Made by a program: the position numbers and the translations under genes. A stretch of DNA of 8,376 bases from NCBI GenBank assembly GCA_039914705.1, contig JBDSOT010000135.1, forward strand, positions 1-8,376. Reading direction: 5' to 3'. This DNA is from JBDSTW01 sp039914705 (GTDB taxonomy: Bacteria; Pseudomonadota; Gammaproteobacteria; SURF-13). Under the pieces are notes generated by a model that worked only from the letters and a program-made list of their open reading frames with translations, had not been told where the DNA came from and made no database searches. How positions within the stretch are numbered: position 1 is the first letter of the stretch; every line of letters begins with the position of its first letter. Shown one piece after another: positions 1-6,592 of this stretch.

Positions 1-192
1 GGTTAGACGATGATAGATATAAAAATTACCGAGCAGCGCGAACAATAAAATCGCAAGGGCGATTAGCAAAACACCGCTAAAGCCTTGCAGGCTGCCGGAG
101 ATAAATCGCCGCCGCCACAAGCGCCTCAATCCGGCGAATAACAGCACGACTCCCAGAATGCCAACGGCAATAGTGACGGCTTCAAATATCAT
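1..192 (-). CDS. Small inner-membrane protein, N-terminal part (runs off left edge)
   Basis: An open frame from an ATG at 192 gives 64 residues (MIFEAVTIAVGILGVVLLFA...) and continues beyond the window, so only the N-terminus is seen. Two hydrophobic stretches, about residues 6-21 and 37-58, are separated by an arginine-rich loop (RRLWRRR, 23-29). By the positive-inside rule this loop should be cytoplasmic. The second helix ends in an aromatic patch (NFYIYHRL). This plan resembles a proteobacterial family often labelled 'multidrug transporter/cation efflux', a label with little experimental support. I do not assign a function. GAGAG lies 8 nt before the ATG and serves as a ribosome binding site. 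It follows the KimA-like permease gene on the same strand after 76 bp, so co-transcription is possible. That it is coding is likely; identity is uncertain. Confidence 0.6.
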   Translation of the reverse strand, partial: MIFEAVTIAVGILGVVLLFAGLRRLWRRRFISGSLQGFSGVLLIALAILLFALLGNFYIYHRLT

Positions 193-268
193 AGGAACAC
201 TCTCTGCTTATTCGTGAGACGCCGCGCACTGGCGTTACTAATTCATTGCCATCGTAAGCGGGGCGATT

Positions 269-2239
269 TTAGTCGTCCAGCTTCATCGGCAGTATCACCA
301 TCTGCATGCCGCGCAGATGCAAGCGGCGTTGCATGGCAAGCGCAGTTTGGTTATGCAGCCAGCGCGTTATCCAGTTATCGTGCCTGAAAATCAGTTTGCT
401 GGCAAAAAATACAGTATTGGGAAATTCCTTCGCTACTCGTTCCGAAAGTTCGGTGAGCTGGTTGACCGGATCGGTGCCGAAGCTATCATAAAAGGTGGCC
501 GCCCAGCCGTGACTGTGGCAAAAATTGACATAGTAATTCAAACAGGCCTCGGTGACGTACTGAAGGGTTTTCAGCGCGCCCTTGCCACCATAACTTTGGG
601 TATCAACCTCCCCCGCGCTGAGAAAGACGAAATTTTTAAATTGGTTGGGGAACAGGCGCTGTACCCACAACAGCGTGTGCATCGCGGTGCCGCGACTATT
701 GGTTACCAGAAATACTGCGGTCGGCAGTGCGGGGTCAAGCTTGGGCTTCGATGCGACAGGTTCGATGGGTTTAACCGCGAACAGCTTGTCTATCGTGCGC
801 AGTTGTTCGCGCGTGGCGTCGTAGTGCATGCGGATATACAGACAGATGCCGATAACCGCGCCGGTAATGAGCACCGTTACCCAGCCGCCTTCGGTAAATT
901 TTTCAATGATAGTTACCAGCAGCATTCCCGCCGTTACGATAAATCCGAGTGCTGAAAGAAACAGTCGTCGTTTCCATTTCTTTTCCTCACGGCGATTGCG
1001 CCACCAATAATTGCACAGGCCCAGCAACGACAGGGAGAAGGTAAGGAACACATTGATGGTGTAGAGCACTACCAGCAGGCCGACCGCACCGTCGCTCCAG
1101 ATCAAGATTAGCAATGCCGCCAATCCCATCACCAGCACGCCATTTTGTGTCACTAGGCGGCTGGATAGATGCCGAAATTGATGGGGTACCCAGGAGTCGG
1201 CGGCCATGTTGGACAACACCGCCGGCCCGCCCAGAAAACCGGTGTTGGCTGCTACGAACAACAAGCCCGCCTCGAACGCCATTACTACGATTAATAATTC
1301 TTCGCTGAAGTTGAAACTGCCCCACTGCCAACTATTGATAATCGCGCCGAAGGTTACGGCATTGAGCGTCTGACCTTCGACCGGATAGACATCCCACAAT
1401 AAATAAAGGAGGATGATGCCGCCCGCGGTAAACGCCAACGACAGCGCCATATAAAACATCGTCCAGCGACCCGTGGCGATACGTGGTTCGGCCAGCATAT
1501 TGACATTATTCGAGACGGCTTCGAGGCCGGTGTAAGTGCCGCCGCCGGACGTATAGGCGCGCAGGAATAACGCGGCGACGAACATCCAGCCCATCTCTTG
1601 AGTCAAGCTGCTGGTGGCTTGCAGGGTATCCGGTATTAAACTCGGCAGGCGGCTGGCATGCGCGAAGATTCCATAAACGATCAGGAAGGCATGGGTGATT
1701 ACGAAGCCGAAAAAAATCGGCAACAGTATCTTGATGGATTCCTTCATGCCGCGCAGGTTAAGGAAGATCAATAACAGAATAAGGCCAATCTGGACGCCGG
1801 GCTTGAACGCTTGCGCATCGAGCGGCAGCAAACTGAACAAGGCGTCGGCGCCGCTGGCGACCGAGATCGCGATGGTCAATACATAGTCGACGATGAGCGC
1901 CGCGCCCGATACCAGTCCGGCATAGGGATGGATGAGCTGCGTGGCAACCTTGTAACCGCCGCCTCCCGAGGGGAATAGTTCGATGACCTGGTTGTAAGCG
2001 AGGGCAATAAGGAAAACGGTAAGTGCGGTAGCGAGTGCGAGATACAGGCCTAAATCCCGGTACTCGCCCAGCGCCAGGAAACCAAGTTCCGGCCCGTACG
2101 CTGAAGACGAAAGGCCGTCCGCGCCCAGACCAACCCAGGCGAGGAAGGCGATCAGCACGATATGCTGACGCGTCTCCGGTTTAAGCGGATTTAGTGGGAC
2201 ACCGAACAGAGCTTCGCGGATTGTTTTAAGTTTTAACAT
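269..2239 (-). CDS. KimA-like APC-superfamily permease with cytosolic C-terminal domain (predicted K+ uptake)
   Basis: 656 residues: a 12-helix APC-type permease core up to about residue 470, then a soluble region of about 185 residues (VFLVTNSRGTAMHTLLW from 509) like the cytosolic domain of KimA-type K+/H+ symporters. Signature stretches are LGADGLSSSAYGPE (38-51), FPSGGGGY (89-96), VDYVLTIAISVASG (117-130) and TYTGLEAVSN (235-244). Lined up by eye, residues I recall as K+-binding in Bacillus subtilis KimA (D36, Y43, D117, T121, S125, T230, E233, Y377) match D41, Y48, D118, T122, S126, T237, E240 and Y393. That supports K+ transport, though amino acid transport by this branch is not excluded. 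The start is the ATG at 2239, giving a normal N-terminus; its Shine-Dalgarno is weak. It lies 69 bp downstream of the symporter gene on the same strand. Complete and undamaged. Confidence 0.85.
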   Translation of the reverse strand: MLKLKTIREALFGVPLNPLKPETRQHIVLIAFLAWVGLGADGLSSSAYGPELGFLALGEYRDLGLYLALATALTVFLIALAYNQVIELFPSGGGGYKVATQLIHPYAGLVSGAALIVDYVLTIAISVASGADALFSLLPLDAQAFKPGVQIGLILLLIFLNLRGMKESIKILLPIFFGFVITHAFLIVYGIFAHASRLPSLIPDTLQATSSLTQEMGWMFVAALFLRAYTSGGGTYTGLEAVSNNVNMLAEPRIATGRWTMFYMALSLAFTAGGIILLYLLWDVYPVEGQTLNAVTFGAIINSWQWGSFNFSEELLIVVMAFEAGLLFVAANTGFLGGPAVLSNMAADSWVPHQFRHLSSRLVTQNGVLVMGLAALLILIWSDGAVGLLVVLYTINVFLTFSLSLLGLCNYWWRNRREEKKWKRRLFLSALGFIVTAGMLLVTIIEKFTEGGWVTVLITGAVIGICLYIRMHYDATREQLRTIDKLFAVKPIEPVASKPKLDPALPTAVFLVTNSRGTAMHTLLWVQRLFPNQFKNFVFLSAGEVDTQSYGGKGALKTLQYVTEACLNYYVNFCHSHGWAATFYDSFGTDPVNQLTELSERVAKEFPNTVFFASKLIFRHDNWITRWLHNQTALAMQRRLHLRGMQMVILPMKLDD

Positions 2240-2308
2240 TTATATCAAGACATGAACCGGCGACGCCAGCGACGTAATAATTTGCATGAATAGTTACACA
2301 AGGGTTAA

Positions 2309-3592
2309 TCAGCCTCGCGTTGTAGGCTTATTCAGAATTCCGGTTTCGCCCTCAAGACGTCCGACCACCACTGCGCCACAGCTATCGCTAAATACGTTTA
2401 CCGTGGTGCGACACATGTCGAGTAAGCGGTCCACCGCAAGAATCAGGCCGATGCCCTCGGCGGGCAGACCCACGGCGCCGAGAATGATGACAATGGCGAC
2501 CAGACTGGCCGCCGGAATGCCGGCCACGCCGATGGAGGTGAGCAAGGCTAATATTACAATAGTGAATTGTACGCCGATGTTCAGATCAAGGCCGTACGCC
2601 TGCGCAATGAACATAACGGCGACACATTCATACAATGCGGTGCCATCCATATTTATCGTCGCCCCCAGCGGAACGACAAAGCTGCTGACGCGATTGGAGA
2701 CTCCGGAATTTTTCTCCACGCATTGCAGGGTGAGCGGTAGCGTGGCGGCGGACGATGCGGTAGAAAAGGCATTCAGCAGGGCGGGTGCCATGGCCTGATA
2801 ATGGGGCCAGGGGTTGACGCGGCCGATGATGAATATCAGCCCGGGCAGGGTAATAAAAAAATGGATGGCCAGGCCGATCAGCACGGTAACGAAAAATATC
2901 AACAGCGGCAGTAGTGCGCTAAGGCCGGTGTTCACCACCACCTTGGCGACCAGGGCAAACACGCCGATGGGAGAAAACTTCATCACCCAGTGCGTAATCA
3001 ACATCATCACTTCGAATACGCCGCGCCAGAAGCCCAACAGAATTTCACCATTGCGCCCCGGCACTCGGGTCATAAAAAAGCCGAACAAAAGAAAGAAAAA
3101 GATCAGCCCCAGCATTTCGGTATTGGCTGCCGCAGCCACAATATTGCTGGGGACAATGCGCTCGAATATCTTCACCAACTCACCGCTGTTGGTGCCCTTC
3201 AACGATGCACTAACATTCGCGGTCTCTTCGCTGAGACCGATAATGTCCTTCGCGGGTTGGCCGTCGATCAGGCCCGGTGTGGTTATATTCACGACCGCTA
3301 AACCCACCAGCACGGCGAGCAGCGTAGTAATCAGATAATAGGCCACGGCCTTTTGACCGATCCGTCCCAGCGCCGCGCCCGATCCTATCGACGACATTCC
3401 GTTAATCAGCGCGGAGGCGATCAGCGGCACCACCAGCATTTTTAGCGCATTCAGAAACAGGGTGCCGATGATGTCATACAGCCGGTACGGGCTGAAGCCG
3501 TAAAGTGAAGCACCTTTATCGGTCAGTAAACCCGCGATAACGGCCAGCAGCAGCGCAATGAATATTTGCCAATGTAATTTTAGTTTTGGCAT
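2309..3592 (-). CDS. Dicarboxylate/acidic amino acid:cation symporter (DAACS/SLC1 family)
   Basis: 427 residues, the usual length for GltP/DctA/GltPh-type carriers, which take up glutamate, aspartate or C4-dicarboxylates with H+ or Na+ at the inner membrane. The family hallmarks occur in order: serine-rich re-entrant hairpin HP1 (AFSTASSAATLPLT, 275-288), NMDGT of TM7 (314-318), HP2 (GVAGIPAAS, 355-363) and TM8 VDRLLDMCRTTVN (387-399). D388, D392, R395, T396 and N399 correspond to D390, D394, R397, T398 and N401 of GltPh. The arginine at 395 is the residue that binds the substrate side-chain carboxylate, so an acidic substrate is predicted rather than a neutral one. Glutamate versus aspartate versus succinate/fumarate cannot be decided here, so no symbol is given. 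The start is the ATG at 3592, with a weak ribosome binding site. It sits between corB and the KimA-like gene, all on the minus strand. Confidence 0.93.
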   Translation of the reverse strand: MPKLKLHWQIFIALLLAVIAGLLTDKGASLYGFSPYRLYDIIGTLFLNALKMLVVPLIASALINGMSSIGSGAALGRIGQKAVAYYLITTLLAVLVGLAVVNITTPGLIDGQPAKDIIGLSEETANVSASLKGTNSGELVKIFERIVPSNIVAAAANTEMLGLIFFFLLFGFFMTRVPGRNGEILLGFWRGVFEVMMLITHWVMKFSPIGVFALVAKVVVNTGLSALLPLLIFFVTVLIGLAIHFFITLPGLIFIIGRVNPWPHYQAMAPALLNAFSTASSAATLPLTLQCVEKNSGVSNRVSSFVVPLGATINMDGTALYECVAVMFIAQAYGLDLNIGVQFTIVILALLTSIGVAGIPAASLVAIVIILGAVGLPAEGIGLILAVDRLLDMCRTTVNVFSDSCGAVVVGRLEGETGILNKPTTRG

Positions 3593-3631
3593 AGGTTAGG
3601 TCTTCAGGAATAAAACACGAAACGCCCTCGC

Positions 3632-3669
3632 CCGCGTACCGGCAGCATCTTCAATGCCGCGCGGTTTTT
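3632..3669 (+). terminator. Hairpin plus T5 tract: intrinsic terminator facing into the corB 3' end
   Basis: On the plus strand CCGCG (3632-3636) and CGGCA (3640-3644) pair with TGCCG (3655-3659) and CGCGG (3660-3664). This makes a 10-bp GC-rich stem with a 3-nt bulge and a 10-nt loop, followed directly by TTTTT (3665-3669). That is the form of a Rho-independent terminator reading rightward. The surrounding genes run leftward, and the T tract overlaps the corB stop codon. It would therefore stop transcription antisense to corB. On the minus strand the same bases form a hairpin 3 nt after the corB stop without an adjacent U-run, so there it may instead protect the mRNA 3' end or attenuate read-through. 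Confidence 0.5.
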
Positions 3670-4951
3670 ATAGCGATGGCTCACTGATTACCTCGGCCTT
3701 AGGCGGGCTGATCTTTGCCATCTTTACCACATTCGCCGAGGTCTGAATAATCTCGATGGGGTAGCCGGCCAGCCGCAGGCTGATGCCGGGTTCGGGGATG
3801 GCCTCCAGATGTTCCAGAATAAGCCCATTCAGCGTTTTGGGTCCATCGGTCGGAAGATTCCAATGCATGGTGCGATTCAGATCACGAATCGTGGCACTGC
3901 CATCGACCAGATAACTGCCGTCATCCTGTGGATGTACATCGCGAATATTATTGGCCGGGTCGGAGGTAAATTCGCCGACGATTTCTTCCAGTATATCTTC
4001 GAGCGTGACCAGCCCCTGAATGTCGCCATATTCATCGACTACTAACGCGATGCGTTGCTTCTGCCGCTGGAAATTCAGCAGTTGGGTATTGAGCGGCGTG
4101 CCTTCCGGAACAAAGTAAGGGTCGTGCATGATCTCCAGGATGGTGTCTTTATTGAAATCCTCGCGTGCGATCAGACGCGCGGCATGGCGCATGTGCAACA
4201 TCCCCAGGACATTTTCGATGCCGCCGGCGGTAACGAGCAGGCGCGTGTGCTCTGTGCTGGTCAAGTGGGCAACGATTTGTTCCCACTCATCGTCAAGGTC
4301 GATGCCGATAATCTCGCTACGCGGCACCATGATGTCCTCAACGGTGACCTTTTCCAGATCGAGAATGCTCAGCAGCATACGCTGATGGCGGCGCGGGATC
4401 ATCGCACCCGCTTCATTAACGACAGTGCGTAATTCTTCATGGCTGAGCTGATGTTTTTGAGCATCATGCGTGGACACGCCGAACAGGTTCAGCACGGCAT
4501 TCGAGAGCATGCTGATAAACCAGACGACGGGATATAACAGCTTGAGCAGCGGGCCCAGTACATACGCGGCGGGAAAGGCTATGCGTTCGGGATATAAGGC
4601 CGCCAGGGTTTTGGGTGCGACCTCGGCAAAGATCAGGCCGACTACGGTCAGCAATGCGGCGGCGATGGCAACGCCTTTCTCGCCCAACAGTTGCAAACCG
4701 ATGACGGTGGCAATTGCGGTGGCCAGGTTATTGGCAAAATTATTTCCGATCAGGAGCAAGCCAATCAGCCGATCCGGTCGCGTCAGCAGGGCTTGGGCGC
4801 GCCGTGCACCGGCATGCCTTATCTTCGCCAGGTGTCGCAAGCGGTAACGGTTGAGGGTGAGCAGGCTGGTTTCAGCGCCGGAAAAGAACGCGGCAATTAT
4901 CAATAACAGCAGCAATGCGCCGAATAATGCGCCAAGAGGGATGTCATTCAA
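3668..4951 (-). CDS. corB: CorB/YfjD: CNNM-type Mg2+ transport protein (DUF21 + CBS pair + CorC_HlyC)
   Basis: 427 residues, matching the length of E. coli CorB (YfjD). The membrane DUF21/CNNM domain (about 5-190) carries FSGAETSL (23-30), GNNFANN (69-75) and FAEVAPKT (108-115), the family's ion-pathway signatures. An acidic-helix segment follows, leading to MVPR (208-211) at the head of the first CBS motif (about 203-262). The second CBS motif (about 270-330) contains VDEYGDIQGLVTLEDILEE (305-323). A C-terminal CorC_HlyC domain (about 345-412) completes the protein. CNNM/CorB proteins mediate Mg2+ transport with nucleotide sensing by the CBS pair, and E. coli CorB is linked to Mg2+ efflux. 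The start is TTG at 4949-4951: no in-frame ATG occurs before residue 148, and GAGG (4962-4965) lies 10 nt upstream. It follows ypjD by 74 bp, the same pairing as E. coli ypjD-yfjD. Confidence 0.92.
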   Translation of the reverse strand: MNDIPLGALFGALLLLLIIAAFFSGAETSLLTLNRYRLRHLAKIRHAGARRAQALLTRPDRLIGLLLIGNNFANNLATAIATVIGLQLLGEKGVAIAAALLTVVGLIFAEVAPKTLAALYPERIAFPAAYVLGPLLKLLYPVVWFISMLSNAVLNLFGVSTHDAQKHQLSHEELRTVVNEAGAMIPRRHQRMLLSILDLEKVTVEDIMVPRSEIIGIDLDDEWEQIVAHLTSTEHTRLLVTAGGIENVLGMLHMRHAARLIAREDFNKDTILEIMHDPYFVPEGTPLNTQLLNFQRQKQRIALVVDEYGDIQGLVTLEDILEEIVGEFTSDPANNIRDVHPQDDGSYLVDGSATIRDLNRTMHWNLPTDGPKTLNGLILEHLEAIPEPGISLRLAGYPIEIIQTSANVVKMAKISPPKAEVISEPSL

Positions 4952-4996
4952 ACGGTAGTCGCCTCATGGTTGAAAATCCAGGCGGCGAACCTGCTA

Positions 4997-5025
4997 TTAG
5001 TACGGCTAGCGGCAAGCTTTTCCAA
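4997..5025 (-). promoter_or_regulatory. Weak sigma70-like promoter candidate for corB
   Basis: In the 74-bp ypjD-corB gap the minus strand reads TTGGAA (5025-5020), a 17-bp spacer, then TACTAA (5002-4997). The -35 matches consensus at four of six positions and the -10 at about three. It would start corB transcription about 35-40 nt before the TTG codon. The match is modest and may be chance; it is given because spacing is ideal and the box lies exactly in the intergenic gap. Confidence 0.25.
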
Positions 5026-5835
5026 TTAGCGGCCAAGGATAATTTCCAGCACCAGTTTGCTGCCGAAATAGGCCAGCATTAGCGCAAAAAATCCCGCCAG
5101 TGTCCAGCGTATGGCCGTGCGCCCGCGCCAGCCGAAGCGCCAGCGGCCCCACAGTAAAATACCAAATACCAGCCAGGCGATGATGGATAGTACCGTTTTG
5201 TGCACCAGATGCTGGGCAAAAATATTTTCCAGAAAAATTGCGCCGCTGATCAACGCGGCGGTGAGTAATACAAAGCCCATGGCGATGATCTGAAACAGCA
5301 GCGTTTCGCCAGTTTGCAGCGGCGGCAGCGCGCGAATAAAACCGCCCGGATGTTTTTCATGCAGATGTGCATCCTGAATGGCAAGCAGCCCGGCCTGCAC
5401 GGCGGCGATGGTGATCAGGCTGGCGGCCATAATCGAGATCAGGATATGCGCATCAAGTCCGTCAAAACCTGCTTGCATGAATAAAAGGTGATTGGAGGGA
5501 AACATGATTTCCAGCACGATGGTCAGCGCCGCGAGCGGCAACAGCACAATGCCGAGATTGATCACTGGCTTGGTTAATGAAGTGAGGAGCAGTAATAGCG
5601 CGATAAACCAGGTAATGAGAGAGGTGGCATTGAAAAAGCCAAGGTTCAGGCCGCGCGGGGTGATGATCCAGCTATATAAGGCAATGCCATGCAATAATAC
5701 GGCGGACAGGCCCAGCGCAATCAGCATCAGCTTGGTCGACTGCGTGGTAGTGACGCGGGACAGACGCACACCCAGTAATATCCCGGTGACCGTGTAGAGG
5801 ATAATCGCCAGCGCGCTAATGAGATTAATGGTCAT
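5026..5835 (-). CDS. ypjD: YpjD: CcsA-like cytochrome c assembly family inner-membrane protein
   Basis: 269 residues, almost all hydrophobic, with about eight membrane helices. The C-terminal third is very close to my recollection of E. coli YpjD: KTVLSIIAW (213-221), LLWGRWRFGWRGR (227-239) and LAYFGSK (254-260). WG-x4-GWRGR sits where CcsA/CcmC proteins carry the haem-handling WWD-type motif, but here, as in other YpjD proteins, the tryptophan-rich motif is reduced. Histidines that could ligate haem include H49, H130 and H212. The family is annotated as cytochrome c assembly, but YpjD's actual role is not established; in E. coli it lies between ffh and yfjD. The start is the ATG at 5835, which aligns with the E. 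coli N-terminus. No Shine-Dalgarno is present, and a perfect TATAAT lies only 5 bp before the ATG. corB follows on the same strand. Confidence 0.9.
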   Translation of the reverse strand: MTINLISALAIILYTVTGILLGVRLSRVTTTQSTKLMLIALGLSAVLLHGIALYSWIITPRGLNLGFFNATSLITWFIALLLLLTSLTKPVINLGIVLLPLAALTIVLEIMFPSNHLLFMQAGFDGLDAHILISIMAASLITIAAVQAGLLAIQDAHLHEKHPGGFIRALPPLQTGETLLFQIIAMGFVLLTAALISGAIFLENIFAQHLVHKTVLSIIAWLVFGILLWGRWRFGWRGRTAIRWTLAGFFALMLAYFGSKLVLEIILGR

Positions 5836-5840
5836 TTTTA

Positions 5841-5846
5841 ATTATA
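5841..5846 (-). promoter_or_regulatory. Perfect -10 box (TATAAT) immediately before ypjD
   Basis: The minus strand reads TATAAT followed by TAAAA and then the ypjD ATG. The box is consensus, but -35 candidates are poor (TTTCAC with a 15-bp spacer). Transcription from here would begin at or within a base or two of the ATG, giving a leaderless or nearly leaderless mRNA. That agrees with the lack of a Shine-Dalgarno sequence. The alternative is that this is only AT-rich sequence at the gene start and the real promoter lies further upstream. Confidence 0.35.
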
Positions 5847-6033
5847 ATATTGAGTAGACGCGTGAAACAGCGGACAGCCTCAAACGCAGGTAATAATCAG
5901 GCCTTGACGAGGTCGTCTATGGATCAGGGTCTGCTGAATAAATGCCTCCATGGCAATCGGTGAAGCGCGCAAATCAACTGGTTATGACGAGTAAAATTCT
6001 GCTGGCAGTTGGCCGAAGAGTCAAGTTTTATGC

Positions 6034-6048
6034 CTGCTAGTGTAGCAG
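6034..6048. repeat. 15-bp perfect inverted repeat CTGCTA-GTG-TAGCAG
   Basis: Two 6-bp arms are separated by 3 bp, in the gene-free region about 50 bp upstream of the nudJ -10 candidate. The position and dyad symmetry suit a dimeric regulator's operator, or a small hairpin. The arms are not a LexA box, because the CTG...CAG spacing is 9 rather than 10. No regulator can be named. Confidence 0.3.
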
Positions 6049-6072
6049 ATGTGCGCTTATGGCCGCAGTCGG

Positions 6073-6101
6073 CCGATATTACCTGCGAACCGGCATATAA
6101 T
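6073..6101 (+). promoter_or_regulatory. Candidate sigma70 promoter for nudJ-mnmA
   Basis: A perfect -10 TATAAT lies at 6096-6101, with CCGATA (three of six -35 matches) 17 bp upstream at 6073-6078. Transcription would begin near 6108, leaving a leader of about 38 nt before the nudJ ATG. The -35 is weak, and a nearby hairpin (6061-6074) overlaps its edge, which could allow regulation. It is the best promoter-like site on this strand in the divergent region. Confidence 0.35.
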
Positions 6102-6145
6102 TCATTAACGGCTGATCGACGGCCCCGCTCTGGTAATTCTAACCT

Positions 6146-6589
6146 ATGATCTGGAAGCCGCATGTTACGGTAGCCGCGCTGATCGAGCGCGATGGGCACT
6201 TTCTTATGGTGGAAGAGGAAGACAACGGCCGGGTGGTCTACAACCAGCCTGCGGGTCATCTCGATGAGGGTGAAAGTTTGGCCGCAGCCGTTGTGCGCGA
6301 AACCCTGGAAGAAACCGCTTGGCATTTCCAGCCGCAGGCGGTCACGGGTATTTATAAGTGGCTGAATCCGCTGAGCGATATTACCTATCTGCGTGTCTGC
6401 TTCACAGGAGCTTGTGATGGGCATGATGCAGACCGCCCGTTAGACCGGGGCATCCGCCGCGCATTATGGATGACGCAGCAAGAGCTGAGCGAAGTGAGCG
6501 CGCAAATGCGCAGCCCTATGGTTATGCGTTGCATTAAAGACTATCTGGCAGGCCGGCGTTACCCGCTGCACCTGCTGGCTGATTTGTGA
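6146..6589 (+). CDS. nudJ: NudJ-type Nudix hydrolase
   Basis: 147 residues, close to E. coli NudJ (153). The N-terminus WKPHVTVAALIE and the segment VVYNQPAGHLDEGESL match NudJ. The Nudix box spans 37-59: G37, E43, R51-E52 and E55-E56 are present, supplying the Mg2+-binding glutamates. A58 replaces the usual glycine and W59 the usual small hydrophobic residue. E. coli NudJ hydrolyses HMP-PP, a thiamine pyrimidine intermediate, as well as nucleoside di- and triphosphates, in the cytoplasm. RSPMVMRCIKDYLAGRRYPL (122-141) matches the conserved NudJ C-terminus. The start is the ATG at 6146, which aligns with the family; the ribosome binding site is weak. mnmA begins 3 bp after the stop, the same pairing as in E. 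coli, so the two are almost surely co-transcribed. The likely promoter is the TATAAT at 6096-6101. Confidence 0.93.
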   Translation: MIWKPHVTVAALIERDGHFLMVEEEDNGRVVYNQPAGHLDEGESLAAAVVRETLEETAWHFQPQAVTGIYKWLNPLSDITYLRVCFTGACDGHDADRPLDRGIRRALWMTQQELSEVSAQMRSPMVMRCIKDYLAGRRYPLHLLADL

Positions 6590-6592
6590 TAG

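Larger units (their letters stand above)
5836..6145. other. Divergent gene-free region between ypjD and nudJ
   Basis: About 310 bp with no convincing gene. Frames on both strands are short or antisense extensions of nudJ. It must hold the promoters for both divergent gene groups: a TATAAT for ypjD at 5846-5841 and a TATAAT for nudJ at 6096-6101. It also holds GACGA-GG-TCGTC (5906-5917), CTGCTA-GTG-TAGCAG (6034-6048) and GGCCG-CAGT-CGGCC (6061-6074), and two near-identical 12-mers GCAGTyGGCCGA (6005-6016 and 6065-6076) exactly 60 bp apart. In E. coli ypjD diverges from ffh and not from nudJ, so this junction joins two conserved blocks. The region could carry regulatory sites or an old dispersed repeat; nothing in it can be named with confidence. 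Confidence 0.5.

Noticed and set aside
205..235. Hairpin ACGCC...GGCGT between the permease and the left-edge gene, as a terminator
   Set aside because: The stem has only 5 bp and no T tract on either strand.
317..955. 212-residue open frame on the plus strand
   Set aside because: It lies fully antisense to the KimA-like permease, has no family signature and reads as a shadow of the minus-strand codons.
2286..2798. 170-residue plus-strand frame, and similar plus-strand frames at 2814-3338 and 4470-4847
   Set aside because: Each is antisense to a well-identified transporter gene and has the low-complexity Ser/Thr/Arg make-up of shadow frames.
5880..5951. 23-codon minus-strand frame MEAFIQQTLIHRRPRQGLII... 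upstream of ypjD, as a leader peptide
   Set aside because: There is no Shine-Dalgarno and no attenuator-like hairpins, and it lies upstream of the best ypjD promoter candidate, so it may not be in that mRNA.
6034..6048. LexA (SOS) box
   Set aside because: CTG and CAG are separated by 9 rather than 10 bases and the AT-rich centre is missing.
5924..6424. 166-residue minus-strand frame across the divergent region and nudJ
   Set aside because: More than half is antisense to the clear nudJ gene. The rest has unlike composition, no motifs and no ribosome binding site.
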